Below, in pieces: positions 1 through 7,476 of a stretch of DNA of 64,000 bases. Every line of letters starts with the position of its first letter. Position 1 is the stretch's first letter. The position numbers were made by a program, and so were the translations under genes. The notes below the pieces were generated by a model. That model worked only from the letters and a program-made list of their open reading frames with translations, had not been told where the DNA came from and did no database searches. The stretch is taken from contig JBDHWF010000001.1 of NCBI GenBank assembly GCA_039810045.1, positions 1 to 64,000 of the forward strand, written 5' to 3'. The DNA comes from CADCWN01 sp039810045 (lineage in GTDB: Bacteria; Chloroflexota; Chloroflexia; Thermomicrobiales; CADCWN01).

Positions 1-249
1 AATCCCGGCGAAGCGGGCAGCGCACAGGGCACAGGGATGGGTGCCGGATTAGGGATGGGCATGGGAATGGCCATGGCCGAGCAGATGCGCCAATCAATGC
101 AAGGCGGCCAGGGCCAGCAGGGCAATCAACAGCAACAACAAGGTGGTGGAGCGGCTCCCGGTGGCGGGGCCAAGTTCTGCTCCAATTGTGGGCAGCCCGT
201 TACCCCAGGGGCAAAGTTCTGCCAGAACTGTGGGTTTCAACTCAGCTAG
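1..249 (+). CDS. C-terminal end of SPFH/band-7-type protein with zinc ribbon (5' truncated)
   Basis: The frame is open from the first base, so the gene starts outside the window and 82 C-terminal residues are visible. They consist of a Gly/Met-rich segment (GMGMGMAMAEQM), a Gln/Gly-rich low-complexity linker, and a C-terminal double-CxxC zinc ribbon (FCSNCG ... FCQNCG) ending in QLS. This order is typical of bacterial SPFH-domain (virion-core-like) proteins that carry a zinc ribbon tail; the SPFH domain itself is not in the window, so the family call is inference from the tail. A strong hairpin follows the stop codon. Confidence 0.7.
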   Translation, partial: NPGEAGSAQGTGMGAGLGMGMGMAMAEQMRQSMQGGQGQQGNQQQQQGGGAAPGGGAKFCSNCGQPVTPGAKFCQNCGFQLS

Positions 250-274
250 CCTATCAGGAATACCAGAACGCAAC

Positions 275-308
275 GTGGGCGGTAGGGCTGTTTAGCCCTA
301 CCGCCCAC
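275..308 (+). terminator. Perfect 15-bp hairpin after the zinc-ribbon gene
   Basis: Arms 275-289 and 294-308 are exact inverted repeats (GTGGGCGGTAGGGCT) around a GTTT loop. No T-run follows, so it is a terminator or 3'-end-stabilising hairpin rather than a textbook intrinsic terminator. It lies 26 bases past the stop codon. Confidence 0.6.
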
Positions 309-343
309 TGCTATACTCCCCTACTAGAGGGGGTAGCCGCAGG

Positions 344-1609
344 ATGGTAGCCGAGCCAACCATAGAAGATGATGCCGAGCAGACCAGCGCACCATTGCAA
401 GAGCCAGCCAAGGACAATCTTTTCCATGCACTCACCCACCATCGCCAGTTCCGCTTCCTCTGGGCAGCAAGCACGATCACCCAACTGGGACAGTGGTTTC
501 AGAGTGTCGCGCTAGGCTGGCTCGCTCTCAACCTGACCAATAGCCCCAATTTCGTTGGGCAGATCGGCTTTGCCAGCGGCGTACCAATTCTGCTCCTTTC
601 GCTCCCGGCTGGTGCCCTACTGGATCGCCTGAATCGCCGCCGGATCTTGATCTTCTGCCAGCTAGGTGGGTCGTTGCTGGCGACCATCATCGCGATCATC
701 AACTGGCGCGGCTGGGTAGAACCGTGGCACCTGATCATCGCCGCCGTCTTCAGTGGCGCACTACTCTCCCTCTCGCAACCAGCAACACAAACACTGATAC
801 CAGCGCTTGTGCCATATCAGGATCTCCCCAACGCCCTCGCCCTCAGTTCCGCTGGCAACAGTTCCACCCGCATTATTGGCCCCTCCATCGCCGGAGTTTT
901 GATCGGCCTTGTGGGCTTGGCTGGTTGCTTCATCTCTCAGGCCGGCACGCTACTGATCGCCGCATTCCTCACCTTCGGTATTCGGCTCTCAGCAACGACG
1001 AAACCGGGCGGGACCCTGCCTGGTGGCGTCCTTGATGGCCTGCGCATCATTCGGCGCGACCGCACCCTTTCAGGGCTGCTCCTCCTTGGAGCAGCACCCG
1101 CCCTGCTCGCCTACCCTTATGTCCAGATGTTGCCAGTCTTTGTGCGCGATATTCTCCACCTGGATGCTCAGGGCTTGGGGCTGATTATGGGCGCCAGTGG
1201 CGTTGGTTCATTTTGTGGCGCATTAGCGATCGCGGGCTTCCACCGCTACCCGCACAAAGGGCGGCTCACCCTGATCCTGGGCATTATCTACGGCTTCATA
1301 CTCACCGCCTTTGCCGCCTCGCGCAACCCAATCTTCAGTGGCTTGCTCCTGGCCTGTTCGGCCTTCCTTGGCTCAGCCTTTTATTCGGGTAATCAGATTC
1401 TGGTCCAAACGCACACAAGCGAAGCAATGCGTGGGCGCGTGATGGGCGCACTCGCGCTGAGCTTTGGGCTCACCCCAGTTGGCGCGCTACTGCTGGGCTG
1501 GTTAGCCCAGCGGTTGGGGGTCTCGTGGGGCATTACGCTCTGCTCACTGGGATCTAGCCTCTGTATCGCCCTGATCGGCTGGCGTTATCGGCACATCGCC
1601 ACGCTTTAA
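344..1609 (+). CDS. MFS transporter, DHA3 (EntS/MefA-like) exporter family
   Basis: A 421-aa polytopic inner-membrane protein with about 12 hydrophobic segments after a hydrophilic N-terminus. The region around residues 45-70 (FRFLWAASTITQLGQWFQSV) is the usual DHA3 start, and loop 2-3 has DRLNRRR, the MFS motif-A-like basic loop. The segment NALALSSAGNSSTRIIGPSI is the DHA3 signature around TM5. It is a paralogue of the MFS gene at 24670, which has the matching NTSRIIGPAAGGV segment. The family exports drugs, siderophores or other small molecules by proton antiport; the substrate here is unknown. AGAGGGGG about 9 bases upstream supports this start. It is convergent with the DinB-like gene, the 3' ends overlapping by 4 bases. 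Confidence 0.85.
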   Translation: MVAEPTIEDDAEQTSAPLQEPAKDNLFHALTHHRQFRFLWAASTITQLGQWFQSVALGWLALNLTNSPNFVGQIGFASGVPILLLSLPAGALLDRLNRRRILIFCQLGGSLLATIIAIINWRGWVEPWHLIIAAVFSGALLSLSQPATQTLIPALVPYQDLPNALALSSAGNSSTRIIGPSIAGVLIGLVGLAGCFISQAGTLLIAAFLTFGIRLSATTKPGGTLPGGVLDGLRIIRRDRTLSGLLLLGAAPALLAYPYVQMLPVFVRDILHLDAQGLGLIMGASGVGSFCGALAIAGFHRYPHKGRLTLILGIIYGFILTAFAASRNPIFSGLLLACSAFLGSAFYSGNQILVQTHTSEAMRGRVMGALALSFGLTPVGALLLGWLAQRLGVSWGITLCSLGSSLCIALIGWRYRHIATL

Positions 1610-2190
1610 GGCTGGCGATCGGCGGCCAACGTCAGGGGAAGTTGCCCTGGGAAATCACCCACGACGGGCAGGCCCAACTGCCGCCGTTTCAGTTCAATCT
1701 CCCCAATATGCAGATAATGGTGCGCGATAATCCGCAGCAATGCGTAGCGCAATGGGAGAGAGCCATGCGCCCTAACTCCGCGTACTGAACCTGTGTACGG
1801 TATCTCCCGCAGCAAATCGGCCTCGCCCAACGGTGCCAAAAATGCCGCTGCCTGCATCCGTACCTCGCGTACGGCGGCCACAACTGTGCCCCAATCCTCA
1901 GCCACCCCACTGCCCCCGGCGCGGAATTGTGGCTGACCGATCAACGCCTGCACAGGCAATCCCTGAAATCGTCCGTTGATCCAGCTATCGACCAATTCCG
2001 TGACGTGGGCGTAGGTCCAGGCGAATGAACTCCCCTGACCATCTTCGGCCCGTTCCACCAACACCGCTGGTTCTAACCCCGCCAGGGCGCGGTCAACATC
2101 ATCCCAGGCATCAAAGACCGCGCCAATCAGCAGTGTCTGTGCCGGCGGCAGCGGTCTTTCAGGATCACTCCTAACCCCAGTCACCTTCAT
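1606..2190 (-). CDS. DinB-like (DinB/YfiT superfamily) protein
   Basis: A 194-aa protein of the DinB four-helix metal-binding superfamily. The helices carry the expected histidines: YAHVTELVDSWING near the middle and HHYLHIGEIELKRR at the C-terminus, the latter holding the two metal-ligand histidines characteristic of the fold. Members are metal-dependent thiol transferases or maleylpyruvate-isomerase-like enzymes; the substrate cannot be told. A GTG at 2196 is possible, but a GGAG seven bases before the ATG at 2190 favours the latter. It is the third gene of a minus-strand operon and overlaps the preceding 75-aa gene by 20 bases, suggesting translational coupling. Confidence 0.75.
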   Translation of the reverse strand: MKVTGVRSDPERPLPPAQTLLIGAVFDAWDDVDRALAGLEPAVLVERAEDGQGSSFAWTYAHVTELVDSWINGRFQGLPVQALIGQPQFRAGGSGVAEDWGTVVAAVREVRMQAAAFLAPLGEADLLREIPYTGSVRGVRAHGSLPLRYALLRIIAHHYLHIGEIELKRRQLGLPVVGDFPGQLPLTLAADRQP

Positions 2191-2398
2191 CCTCACGCTC
2201 CAGACTCCGTTGCCGGGCCTGACGCTGCATTGCGCGATTGTGCCAGGAGATCATCAGTTCTGTCAGATCAGCGGCTGAACCAACCGAGCGGAGTTGTGCA
2301 AACTCAGCGGCGAACTGCTCCTGTTCCTCAGCCTGTAGCCAGACTGTCCAGGCAAAGAGATAGTCAGTTGGGCCTGGAGGACGATCACTATCGAACAT
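2171..2398 (-). CDS. Small conserved-looking protein between epimerase and DinB gene
   Basis: A 75-aa soluble protein, rich in Gln/Glu/Arg, with no signal peptide or membrane segment. The sequence reads as helical (FAAEFAQLRSVGSAADLTEL) with a charged C-terminus. It overlaps the epimerase stop by 11 bases and the DinB start by 20 bases, and has GAGGAAG nine bases before its ATG, so it is very likely translated. I do not recognise a family. Its position wedged between two enzymes suggests a partner or regulator of one of them, but that is inference. Confidence 0.6.
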   Translation of the reverse strand: MFDSDRPPGPTDYLFAWTVWLQAEEQEQFAAEFAQLRSVGSAADLTELMISWHNRAMQRQARQRSLEREDEGDWG

Positions 2399-3410
2399 TT
2401 ACGCGCACTTCCTCTCTCCCACCAGGGCCATCACGATCATCGTTACTGGGGGTCATCACTGGTACACCGAGTTGCTCACGCCACCAATTGAGGACATCGC
2501 AGAGGGAATCGGTAAAGGGGATCGAGGGCGCCCAACCAGTAGTCGTCCGCAGGCGCGTTGTGTCAGCTACAATCAGCGGCACATCGGCTGGGCGCAGTCG
2601 TTCAGGATCAGTCTCCACGGTGATCGTCGCGTGCGATAGCGCGAGCAACTGATTCAGTGCGTCACTGATTGACACGGCAACACCGCTGCCAATGTTATAG
2701 ACCGCCCCAGGCTCGCCGCGAATGAGCGCCAGGTAGTAGGCCTGGACAACATCGCGCACATCGAGAAAGTCACGCTGTGCTTCAAGGTTGCCCACGCGCA
2801 CTACTGGCGCACAGCGCCCTGCTTCAATTTCGGCGATCTGCCGGGCAAAGGCTGAAATCACAAAGCGATCGCTCTGGCCCGGACCAATATGATTGAAGGC
2901 GCGCACGCGAATCACTGGCAACCCATAGGCCAGAAAATATTGTAATCCCAGATAATCTTGCGCCACTTTACTGACCGCATAGGGGCTGGTAGGGCGCAGT
3001 GGATTATCCTCACGCAGGGGCATTTCGGCGGGCGTAGCCAGGCCATACTCCTCACCCGAAGCAACAATCAACACGCGTGGCAACGCGGCAAGAGTACGAC
3101 AGGCATCGAGAAGATGCGTTTGCCCGATGATATTGTTCATCAGGGTGGCCCCATGATCATGGTGCGAGGTGGGGACGTGGCTCTGAGCGGCCAGGTGAAA
3201 AACATAATCAGGCGCGATCTCGGCAATCGTTGCCTGCACCTGCTCCCGATCAAGCAGATCAAGTGAAACGGCGGTATACCCGTGCGCTCCTGTTGGCGCA
3301 GCTTGTCGCTGCGTTCCATAGAGCGTCCAATCAGTGCTCGCTACTAATCGCTGCACTAAGTGCGGGCCTGCAAACCCACCAACGCCAGTAATCAGGGCTC
3401 GCAAACGCAC
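2388..3410 (-). CDS. NAD-dependent epimerase/dehydratase (GDP-mannose 4,6-dehydratase / RMD-like, extended SDR)
   Basis: A 340-aa extended short-chain dehydrogenase. The N-terminal Rossmann motif is ALITGVGGFAGPHL (GxxGxxG), followed by the HLAAQSHV segment and the catalytic YAVSK near residue 150. SEEYG in the catalytic strand appears here as ASGEEYG, as in GDP-mannose dehydratases and GDP-4-keto-6-deoxymannose reductases. It acts on a nucleotide sugar in the cytosol, probably for cell-surface deoxyhexose synthesis; the exact substrate is uncertain. The start is GTG with GGAGA just upstream. First gene of a three-gene minus-strand operon, downstream of the terminator that closes the metK operon. 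Confidence 0.8.
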   Translation of the reverse strand: MRLRALITGVGGFAGPHLVQRLVASTDWTLYGTQRQAAPTGAHGYTAVSLDLLDREQVQATIAEIAPDYVFHLAAQSHVPTSHHDHGATLMNNIIGQTHLLDACRTLAALPRVLIVASGEEYGLATPAEMPLREDNPLRPTSPYAVSKVAQDYLGLQYFLAYGLPVIRVRAFNHIGPGQSDRFVISAFARQIAEIEAGRCAPVVRVGNLEAQRDFLDVRDVVQAYYLALIRGEPGAVYNIGSGVAVSISDALNQLLALSHATITVETDPERLRPADVPLIVADTTRLRTTTGWAPSIPFTDSLCDVLNWWREQLGVPVMTPSNDDRDGPGGREEVRVNVR

Positions 3411-3507
3411 ACTCTCCGCTTCAATCGATTATTCAACGGCCCTACTGCTCTGGTTGCTCTGTCCGCCCAGAGCGATTTTACCATACTGCCTCTCAGCTAC
3501 TCAGTCG

Positions 3508-3551
3508 CAAGCAACAAAAGTGGTGGCGGAGACTTAAGCTCCACCACCACT
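3508..3551 (-). terminator. Intrinsic terminator of the adoK-ahcY-metK operon
   Basis: On the minus strand the arms 3551-3539 and 3531-3519 form a 13-bp stem with one mismatch (AGTGGTGGTGGAG / CTCCGCCACCACT) around CTTAAGT, followed by TTTTGTTGCTT. This is a good intrinsic terminator 37 bases after the metK stop codon. Confidence 0.8.
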
Positions 3552-3587
3552 GAATATTGCTATTGCGCTGACTCTGCTGGAAAGAAC

Positions 3588-4802
3588 TTAGAGGCCCGCA
3601 TCTTTGCGGAGCACATCAGCCTTGGTTGTTTGTTCCCAGGGCAGGTCGAGGTCTGGGCGTCCGAAATGCCCAAACGCCGCGGTCTGCCGATAAATCGGGC
3701 GGCGCAGGTCGAGGGCATGGATGATTGCGCCTGGTCGCAGGTCAAAATGCTTGTCAATCAGCTCTAGAATCCGTTCATCGGCAATTTTCCCAGTGCCGAA
3801 TGTCTCGACGCTGATCGAGAGTGGGTGCGCTACCCCAATCGCGTAGGAAAGCTGCAGTTCACAACGGTCGGCCAACCCAGCCGCTACGACATTCTTCGCC
3901 ACCCACCGCGCAGCATACGCCGCCGAGCGGTCGACCTTGGTTGAATCCTTCCCGGAGAATGCGCCACCACCGTGTCGCGCCATGCCGCCATAGGTATCAA
4001 CAATGATCTTGCGCCCGGTCAACCCTGCATCACCCATCGGGCCACCGATAGTAAAGCGACCACTGGGATTGATGAAGATATTGGTCTTGGTATCGATCAT
4101 CCCTTCGGGGATTACCTCACCAATAATCTGCGAGCGAACATCGCGTTCCAATTGCTCATTGGTGACCTCTGGCGCGTGCTGCGTCGAGATCACCACGGCA
4201 TCAACGCGCACAGGCTTGCCCATCTGGTATTCCACTGTGACCTGGCTCTTGCCATCGGGGCGCAGGTAGGGCAATGAGCCATTCCGCCGCGCCTCTGAGA
4301 GTTGTCGCGTCAGGGCGTGGGCCAATGAGATCGGCAAGGGCATCAGTTCAGGCGTTTCATTGCAGGCGAACCCCACCATCATCCCCTGATCACCAGCCCC
4401 AACAGACGCTATATCGTCGTGCTGCTGCTGTTCGCCAGAGCGCTCCTCCAGGGCCGTCGTCACTCCATCGGAAATCTCGTGCGACTGCTCCTTGATCGCC
4501 ACCATGACAGCGCAGGTATTGGCATCAAAGCCTGACTCGCTGTTGCTGAAGCCAATATCGTTGATCACCTCGCGAACCAACGACTGAATATCCACATAGG
4601 CTTTGGTCGTGATCTCCCCAAAGACCAGCACCAGGCCAGTCGTAGTAGCGGTTTCACACGCTACACGACCCTGCGGATCGTCCTTCATAATCGCATCAAG
4701 AACAGCATCGGAGATCTGATCGCAGAGTTTATCAGGATGGCCTTCTGTCACCGATTCTGAGGTGAAAAACAGTTGCGGCGACTGCATAAATGTCGTGCTC
4801 AT
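3588..4802 (-). CDS. metK: S-adenosylmethionine synthase (methionine adenosyltransferase)
   Basis: 404 aa, normal length for MetK. It makes S-adenosylmethionine from methionine and ATP in the cytosol. Diagnostic motifs: N-terminal FTSESVTEGHPDKLCDQISD (ATP-binding HPDK), GAGDQGMMVGFA, and the glycine-rich P-loop-like GGGAFSGKDSTKVDRSAAY in the C-terminal third. AAGGAAGG lies upstream of the ATG. Third gene of a minus-strand operon behind adenosine kinase and adenosylhomocysteinase; the three cover SAM synthesis, removal of its product SAH, and removal of adenosine. The operon carries a SAM-I riboswitch in its leader, so high SAM should stop transcription early. Confidence 0.98.
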   Translation of the reverse strand: MSTTFMQSPQLFFTSESVTEGHPDKLCDQISDAVLDAIMKDDPQGRVACETATTTGLVLVFGEITTKAYVDIQSLVREVINDIGFSNSESGFDANTCAVMVAIKEQSHEISDGVTTALEERSGEQQQHDDIASVGAGDQGMMVGFACNETPELMPLPISLAHALTRQLSEARRNGSLPYLRPDGKSQVTVEYQMGKPVRVDAVVISTQHAPEVTNEQLERDVRSQIIGEVIPEGMIDTKTNIFINPSGRFTIGGPMGDAGLTGRKIIVDTYGGMARHGGGAFSGKDSTKVDRSAAYAARWVAKNVVAAGLADRCELQLSYAIGVAHPLSISVETFGTGKIADERILELIDKHFDLRPGAIIHALDLRRPIYRQTAAFGHFGRPDLDLPWEQTTKADVLRKDAGL

Positions 4803-4828
4803 CGACTGTTCCTTCCTTATCAGCTAGC

Positions 4829-4856
4829 GGGCAGAGCGCACTGCTGCGGTCTGCCC
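4829..4856 (-). other. Intercistronic hairpin between ahcY and metK
   Basis: GGGCAGA (4829-4835) pairs with TCTGCCC (4850-4856), extended by CGCA/TGCG around a four-base loop. No T-run follows on either strand, so it probably sets mRNA processing or stability between the two cistrons rather than ending transcription. Confidence 0.45.
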
Positions 4857-4867
4857 TGTACTATTCT

Positions 4868-6133
4868 TTAGTGTTGCCACGAGCGCAGGTAAAGTTCCTG
4901 CTCATCGCTCAGGGTATCGATCTCGATCCGCATCGCCTTCAACTTTAAGCGCGCGATCTCGTGGTCGATCTCCAGCGGCATCCGATAAACACGAGCCTCA
5001 AGCTCTGCTCCGTGCTTGACCAGATACTCAGCAGCCAACGCCTGATTTGCGAAGCTCATATCCATCACGCTAGCTGGGTGGCCTTCAGCAGCGGCGAGGT
5101 TGACCAATCGCCCTTCACCGATTACGACCAAGCGCTTGTCTGGCGCGATCTGGAACTCCTCTACGAACGGGCGCAAGGTACGGCGACCTTCCTGCGCCAT
5201 ACTTTCCAAAGCCCGCATATTGATCTCGGAGTCGAAGTGGCCGGAGTTCGCCATGATTGCGCCATCACGCATTAAGCTGAAATGGTGCTCGTCAATGACT
5301 TTGATATTGCCAGTGGCGGTGATGAAAATATCACCGAGTGGAGCGGCCTGCTCCATCGTCATCACGCGATAGCCATCCATCGCCGCTTCCAGGGCGGGTA
5401 CTGGGGCAACCTCGGTGACGATCACCTGTGCGCCCAACCCAGCAGCGCGCATCGCGATCCCTTTACCACACCAGCCATAGCCACCAACGACGACTGTCTT
5501 CCCGGCAATCAGCATATTCGTGGCACGGATAACCCCGTCCATCGTGCTTTGCCCTGTACCATAACGGTTATCGAAGAAGTGCTTCGTGTCGGCATCGTTC
5601 ACGGCGATGATCGGGTATTTCAGGGTGCCATCGGCCTCCATCGCCCGCTCGCGGGTCAGCCCAGCAGTAGTCTCCTCTGTCCCACCGATCACGTCCCCCA
5701 GATATTGCGGGTATTCACGGTGCAACATCGAAACAACGTCTGCCCCATCATCGATCACGATCTGCGGGCGATGCTCAATGACGGCGCGAATGTGCCGTTC
5801 GTAGGTCTGGGCATCCTCGCCCTTGATCGCGTAGACAGGAATCCCCATCTCGACCAAGGCTGCCGCGACATCATCCTGGGTTGAAAGTGGGTTGGAAGCA
5901 CAAAGCACTGAATCAGCCCCACCAGCCTGTAACGCCAGGGCCAGGTTAGCGGTCTCAGTCGTGATATGCGCACAGGCAACCAAGCGCTGCCCGCGCAACG
6001 GCTGCTCGGCCCGGAAACGTTCGGCGATCTGCGCCAGTACCGGCATCTCCCGAGCGGCCCAAGCGATCCGTTGCCGCCCTAGTGCGGCCAGCTCAGGATC
6101 TTTGATGTCAAAGCGAGTTGGTGTCTCAGCCAT
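4868..6133 (-). CDS. ahcY: Adenosylhomocysteinase (SAH hydrolase)
   Basis: 421 aa. Hydrolyses S-adenosylhomocysteine to adenosine and homocysteine, removing the inhibitor left by methyltransferases. Visible motifs: CAHITTETANLALALQAGGA near the N-terminus, DDGADVVSMLH, GGTEETTAGLTRE, the NAD-binding GYGWCGKGIAMRAAGLGA and the C-terminal MDMSFANQALAAEYL. It is of the shorter bacterial/archaeal type. The longest frame starts 18 codons earlier, but AGGAGGAAG sits eight bases before the ATG at 6133, which begins MAETPTRFDIKD, so this start is preferred. Second gene of the SAM-cycle operon, 77 bases after adoK. Confidence 0.97.
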   Translation of the reverse strand: MAETPTRFDIKDPELAALGRQRIAWAAREMPVLAQIAERFRAEQPLRGQRLVACAHITTETANLALALQAGGADSVLCASNPLSTQDDVAAALVEMGIPVYAIKGEDAQTYERHIRAVIEHRPQIVIDDGADVVSMLHREYPQYLGDVIGGTEETTAGLTRERAMEADGTLKYPIIAVNDADTKHFFDNRYGTGQSTMDGVIRATNMLIAGKTVVVGGYGWCGKGIAMRAAGLGAQVIVTEVAPVPALEAAMDGYRVMTMEQAAPLGDIFITATGNIKVIDEHHFSLMRDGAIMANSGHFDSEINMRALESMAQEGRRTLRPFVEEFQIAPDKRLVVIGEGRLVNLAAAEGHPASVMDMSFANQALAAEYLVKHGAELEARVYRMPLEIDHEIARLKLKAMRIEIDTLSDEQELYLRSWQH

Positions 6134-6210
6134 GGTAGTCTTCCTCCTAGTTATATCGTGTACCCCAACAATCAGGGCATCTTCCATTGATCACGTATCT
6201 GTGCGTAGCG

Positions 6211-7185
6211 TCACTCTGCGGTTGGTGGTTGCAGATCCGCGCTCAGGCGCGGCATATCTGGGAAACTCTCATTGAAGCGCGCGGCGAACTCTGCCGGAGT
6301 GTACTGGTGCGCCTGCGTGCCAAGGTGTTCAACAGCGTACGTTGCGGCCTGGGTCGCCAGCCGACCAACCATCTCCAGCGGGAAGCCCCGCGTGAGACCC
6401 AGCAAAAGGCCGCTACGGAAGGCATCGCCTGCCCCAGTGGGGTCAACAACCTGCTTTGGTGGCGCAGCTGGAATCGTGTACACCTCGCCGCCAGCGGCGA
6501 TCTCTGCGCCGCGCTCACCAAGGGTGGTCACGATCATCGTCGCGCGTTGGCGCAGTTCCGCTTTACTGAAACCAGTCTTCTGCTCGATCAGGGCGATCTC
6601 GTAATCGTTACCGATGACGACGTGTGCCCCGGTCAGGCCTTCACGAACGTTGTCATCAGAGAGGATCGGCAGGTTCATACCCAGGTCGTAGATATAGGGC
6701 AGCCCTAACTCGCGACATTCACCAGGGTAGCGCAGCATAGCCGTCAGCGAATTCGCTGAGACAACCGCCATCGTTGTCTCGGCTGTCACCACTTCACGCA
6801 GTGGCTTCTCTCCAGCGCGGTTCATCGCGCCAGGATAAAACCCGGTAATCTGATTATTGGCATCGTCGGTAGTAATAAATGCCGATGCAGTCGCGTCGTT
6901 GTCGATGATCGTCGCCGCGCTCGTATCAACCCCAACCGCGGTTAAGGCGTCCAGGTAAGCGGCAGCATCATTGCCAGCAGCGACAACAAGCTGTGGTTGT
7001 AGGCCAAGCAGGGCCGCATTGTAAGCGATATTCCCGCCCGTACCACCTCGTTTCTTCTCCAGCGAAGAAACCAGAAATGAGAGATTAATAATGTGCAATT
7101 TGTCGGGCAAGAGATGGTCTTTGAAGTAGCCAGTAAATCGCATAATGTGGTCATATGCCAATGACCCAGTAACAATTACGCTCAC
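6211..7185 (-). CDS. adoK: Adenosine kinase, PfkB family (Rv2202c/AdoK-like)
   Basis: 324 aa with a GTG start. The N-terminus VTGSLAYDHIMRFTGYFKDH and the following LPDKLHIINLSFLV closely follow the mycobacterial adenosine kinase Rv2202c. GGTGGNIAYNAALLG is the PfkB glycine-rich substrate motif, and DPTGAGDAFRSGLLLG the C-terminal PfkB signature with catalytic Asp. It phosphorylates adenosine made by the adjacent AhcY, pulling SAH hydrolysis forward. AGGAGGGA lies 11 bases before the GTG at 7185. The longer frame from 7233 would start inside the riboswitch terminator U-tract, which argues against it. First gene after the SAM-I riboswitch. Confidence 0.88.
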   Translation of the reverse strand: MSVIVTGSLAYDHIMRFTGYFKDHLLPDKLHIINLSFLVSSLEKKRGGTGGNIAYNAALLGLQPQLVVAAGNDAAAYLDALTAVGVDTSAATIIDNDATASAFITTDDANNQITGFYPGAMNRAGEKPLREVVTAETTMAVVSANSLTAMLRYPGECRELGLPYIYDLGMNLPILSDDNVREGLTGAHVVIGNDYEIALIEQKTGFSKAELRQRATMIVTTLGERGAEIAAGGEVYTIPAAPPKQVVDPTGAGDAFRSGLLLGLTRGFPLEMVGRLATQAATYAVEHLGTQAHQYTPAEFAARFNESFPDMPRLSADLQPPTAE

Positions 7186-7228
7186 TGCTGTGTGATCCCT
7201 CCTATTCCGAAATGCCAGTTGTCCAGAC

Positions 7229-7265
7229 AACAAAAAGCCCTACATCGCACACGGCGAGCAGGGGC
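7229..7265 (-). terminator. Riboswitch-controlled intrinsic terminator
   Basis: On the minus strand CCCTGC-TCGC (7263-7254) pairs with GCGA-GTAGGG (7248-7238, one bulged T) and is followed by CTTTTTGTT. Its 5' arm is also the 3' partner of the antiterminator GAGTAGGGGC (7286-7277) / GCCCCTGCTC (7265-7256), whose GAG overlaps the 3' strand of riboswitch helix P1. SAM binding should fix P1 and free the terminator. Confidence 0.85.
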
Positions 7266-7283
7266 ATAGAAAGAGAGCCCCTA

Positions 7284-7417
7284 CTCTCATCTCTCAAACC
7301 TGTGGCAAATCCACGCCATTGGCAGGTCTGTCGGAATTGGCACCGCTGCACAGCGAGACTTCGCTTGCCGGTTGCCGGGCGTCACTGGGCCGATCCCTCA
7401 GCCGCTCCCGATAAGAG
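7284..7417 (-). promoter_or_regulatory. SAM-I (S-box) riboswitch aptamer
   Basis: On the minus strand helix P1 is CTCTTATC (7417-7410) with GATGAGAG (7291-7284). Between them are the class hallmarks in order: GAGCGGCTGAGGGATCGGCC, TGACGCCCGGCAACC and GGTGCCAATTCC, ending at AGATGAGAG. These core strings define the SAM-I class. It lies between its promoter (7443-7471) and the terminator upstream of adoK. Predicted behaviour: SAM bound gives the terminated transcript; SAM absent allows the antiterminator to form and adoK-ahcY-metK to be transcribed. Confidence 0.96.
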
Positions 7418-7442
7418 TAGTGTGCTTGAATTGTCGCGCCGC

Positions 7443-7471
7443 AGTGTAGCATAATGGCGGCAGGGCTGCAA
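7443..7471 (-). promoter_or_regulatory. Predicted sigma-70-type promoter of the SAM-cycle operon
   Basis: On the minus strand a -35 TTGCAG (7471-7466) and -10 TACACT (7448-7443) are 17 bases apart. It sits just past the aroB stop codon and about 25 bases before the riboswitch, so the operon need not depend on aroB transcription. Confidence 0.6.
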
Positions 7472-7476
7472 TGCGC

